This document shows positions 5,543 through 5,680 of a stretch of 5,680 bases of DNA, one piece after another (position 1 is the stretch's first letter; the number at the start of each line of letters is the position of its first letter). The position numbers and the translations under genes were made by a program. This DNA comes from Firmicutes bacterium UBA2595 (GTDB lineage Bacteria > Bacillota > Thermincolia > Thermincolales > UBA2595): the NCBI GenBank assembly GCA_002339745.1, contig DDKP01000001.1, positions 1 through 5,680 of the forward strand, given 5' to 3'. The notes beneath the pieces are model-generated. The model made no database searches, had not been told where the DNA came from, and saw only the letters and a program-made list of their open reading frames with translations.

Positions 5543-5680
5543 GGGGTCGGCAGTGAGGGGGTTCCCCATTTTGTCGGAACGGCGGGGCTCCGAAGGAGCC
5601 AGGGGTTCCGGTAACAAAATGGGGACAGGCCGAGGGTGCGGAGCACCCTAAGGCATGACGATCCTGTCATCGCCCACCAT
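5543..5680 (+). pseudogene. partial tRNA-Val 3' half interrupted by a 104-bp insert
   Basis: GGGGTCGGCAGT (5543-5554) equals tRNA-Val 5432-5443. Bases 5659-5680 equal tRNA-Val 5445-5466 exactly (22 bases: T-loop end, T stem, acceptor 3' strand, CCA and the following T). Between them, in what would be the T loop, lie 104 unrelated bases (5555-5658) replacing the single T of 5444. The 5' half of the tRNA is missing, so this copy cannot make a tRNA by itself. The matched copy runs to the window edge and may go on beyond it. Confidence 0.75.
5555..5658. mobile_element. palindromic REP/MITE-like insert, non-coding
   Basis: GC-rich, 104 bases, no ORF. It holds a long irregular hairpin at 5563-5625: outer stem TCCCCATTTTGT/ACAAAATGGGGA (12 bp), a 3-base GTA bulge on the 3' side, then CGGAAC/GTTCCG (6 bp), an internal loop, and GGCTCC/GGAGCC (6 bp) closed by GAA. 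A second hairpin, AGGGTGC-GGA-GCACCCT, sits at 5633-5649. Its position inside a duplicated tRNA segment suggests a small non-autonomous mobile repeat. No transposase or target-site duplication is seen, so the class is inference. Confidence 0.5.

Noticed and set aside
5422..5670. 82-codon minus-strand ORF covering tRNA-Val and the palindromic region
   Set aside because: It reads antisense through a tRNA gene, and the GDDRIELPTPCL ending is a well-known false translation of tRNA DNA. It has no ribosome site and sits on repeats.
5512..5680. CRISPR-like array suggested by repeated tRNA-derived pieces
   Set aside because: The repeats differ in length and orientation, with no regular repeat-spacer unit and no cas gene in the window.

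Overview
The window carries the replication/transcription core of a low-to-mid GC Gram-positive bacterium. The gene order dgt-like HD hydrolase, yqxD/yaiI, dnaG, rpoD (sigA) on one strand is the Firmicutes form of the macromolecular-synthesis locus. B. subtilis has yqxD-dnaG-sigA, and the extra dgt gene upstream is, from memory, typical of Clostridia. I would guess the Peptococcaceae/Desulfotomaculum-Pelotomaculum neighbourhood. The guess rests on gene order, the 364-residue sigma factor, AGGAGG-like ribosome sites with some GTG/TTG starts, and tRNA genes that encode CCA. It is not a proven species call.

Layout. 1-198: the open 3' end of an unrecognised reading frame. 232-1230: HD-domain dNTP triphosphohydrolase. 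1231-1383: AT-rich gap with a perfect 14-bp palindrome. 1384-1860: YaiI/YqxD (UPF0178) protein. 1861-1955: gap holding a possible 14-codon leader ORF that ends inside the dnaG ribosome site. 1956-3770: DNA primase. 3806-4900: primary sigma factor. 4901-4975: AT-rich, with two copies of a 9-bp repeat and no convincing terminator. 4976-5004: a near-consensus sigma-A promoter driving a tRNA cluster, Asn(GTT)-CAT(Ile2 or Met)-Glu(TTC)-Val(TAC), which ends in an intrinsic terminator at 5478-5506.

How the genes work together. Primase makes the RNA primers for replication. The dgt-like enzyme probably trims dNTP pools. RpoD is the housekeeping sigma factor that would read the strong promoter in front of the tRNAs.

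The unusual part is the last ~175 bases (5507-5680), just beyond the tRNA-Val terminator. It is a patchwork of tRNA-Val pieces: a 19-nt exact inverted copy of the anticodon-loop-to-variable-loop segment, a 12-nt direct copy of the variable loop/T-stem, a 104-bp highly palindromic insert placed in what would be the T loop, and then a 22-nt direct copy of the tRNA 3' end that runs to the last base of the window. It looks like a duplicated tRNA 3' half interrupted by a small REP/MITE-like element. A second small repeat element with 7-bp periodicity lies between the CAT and Glu tRNAs (5231-5301).
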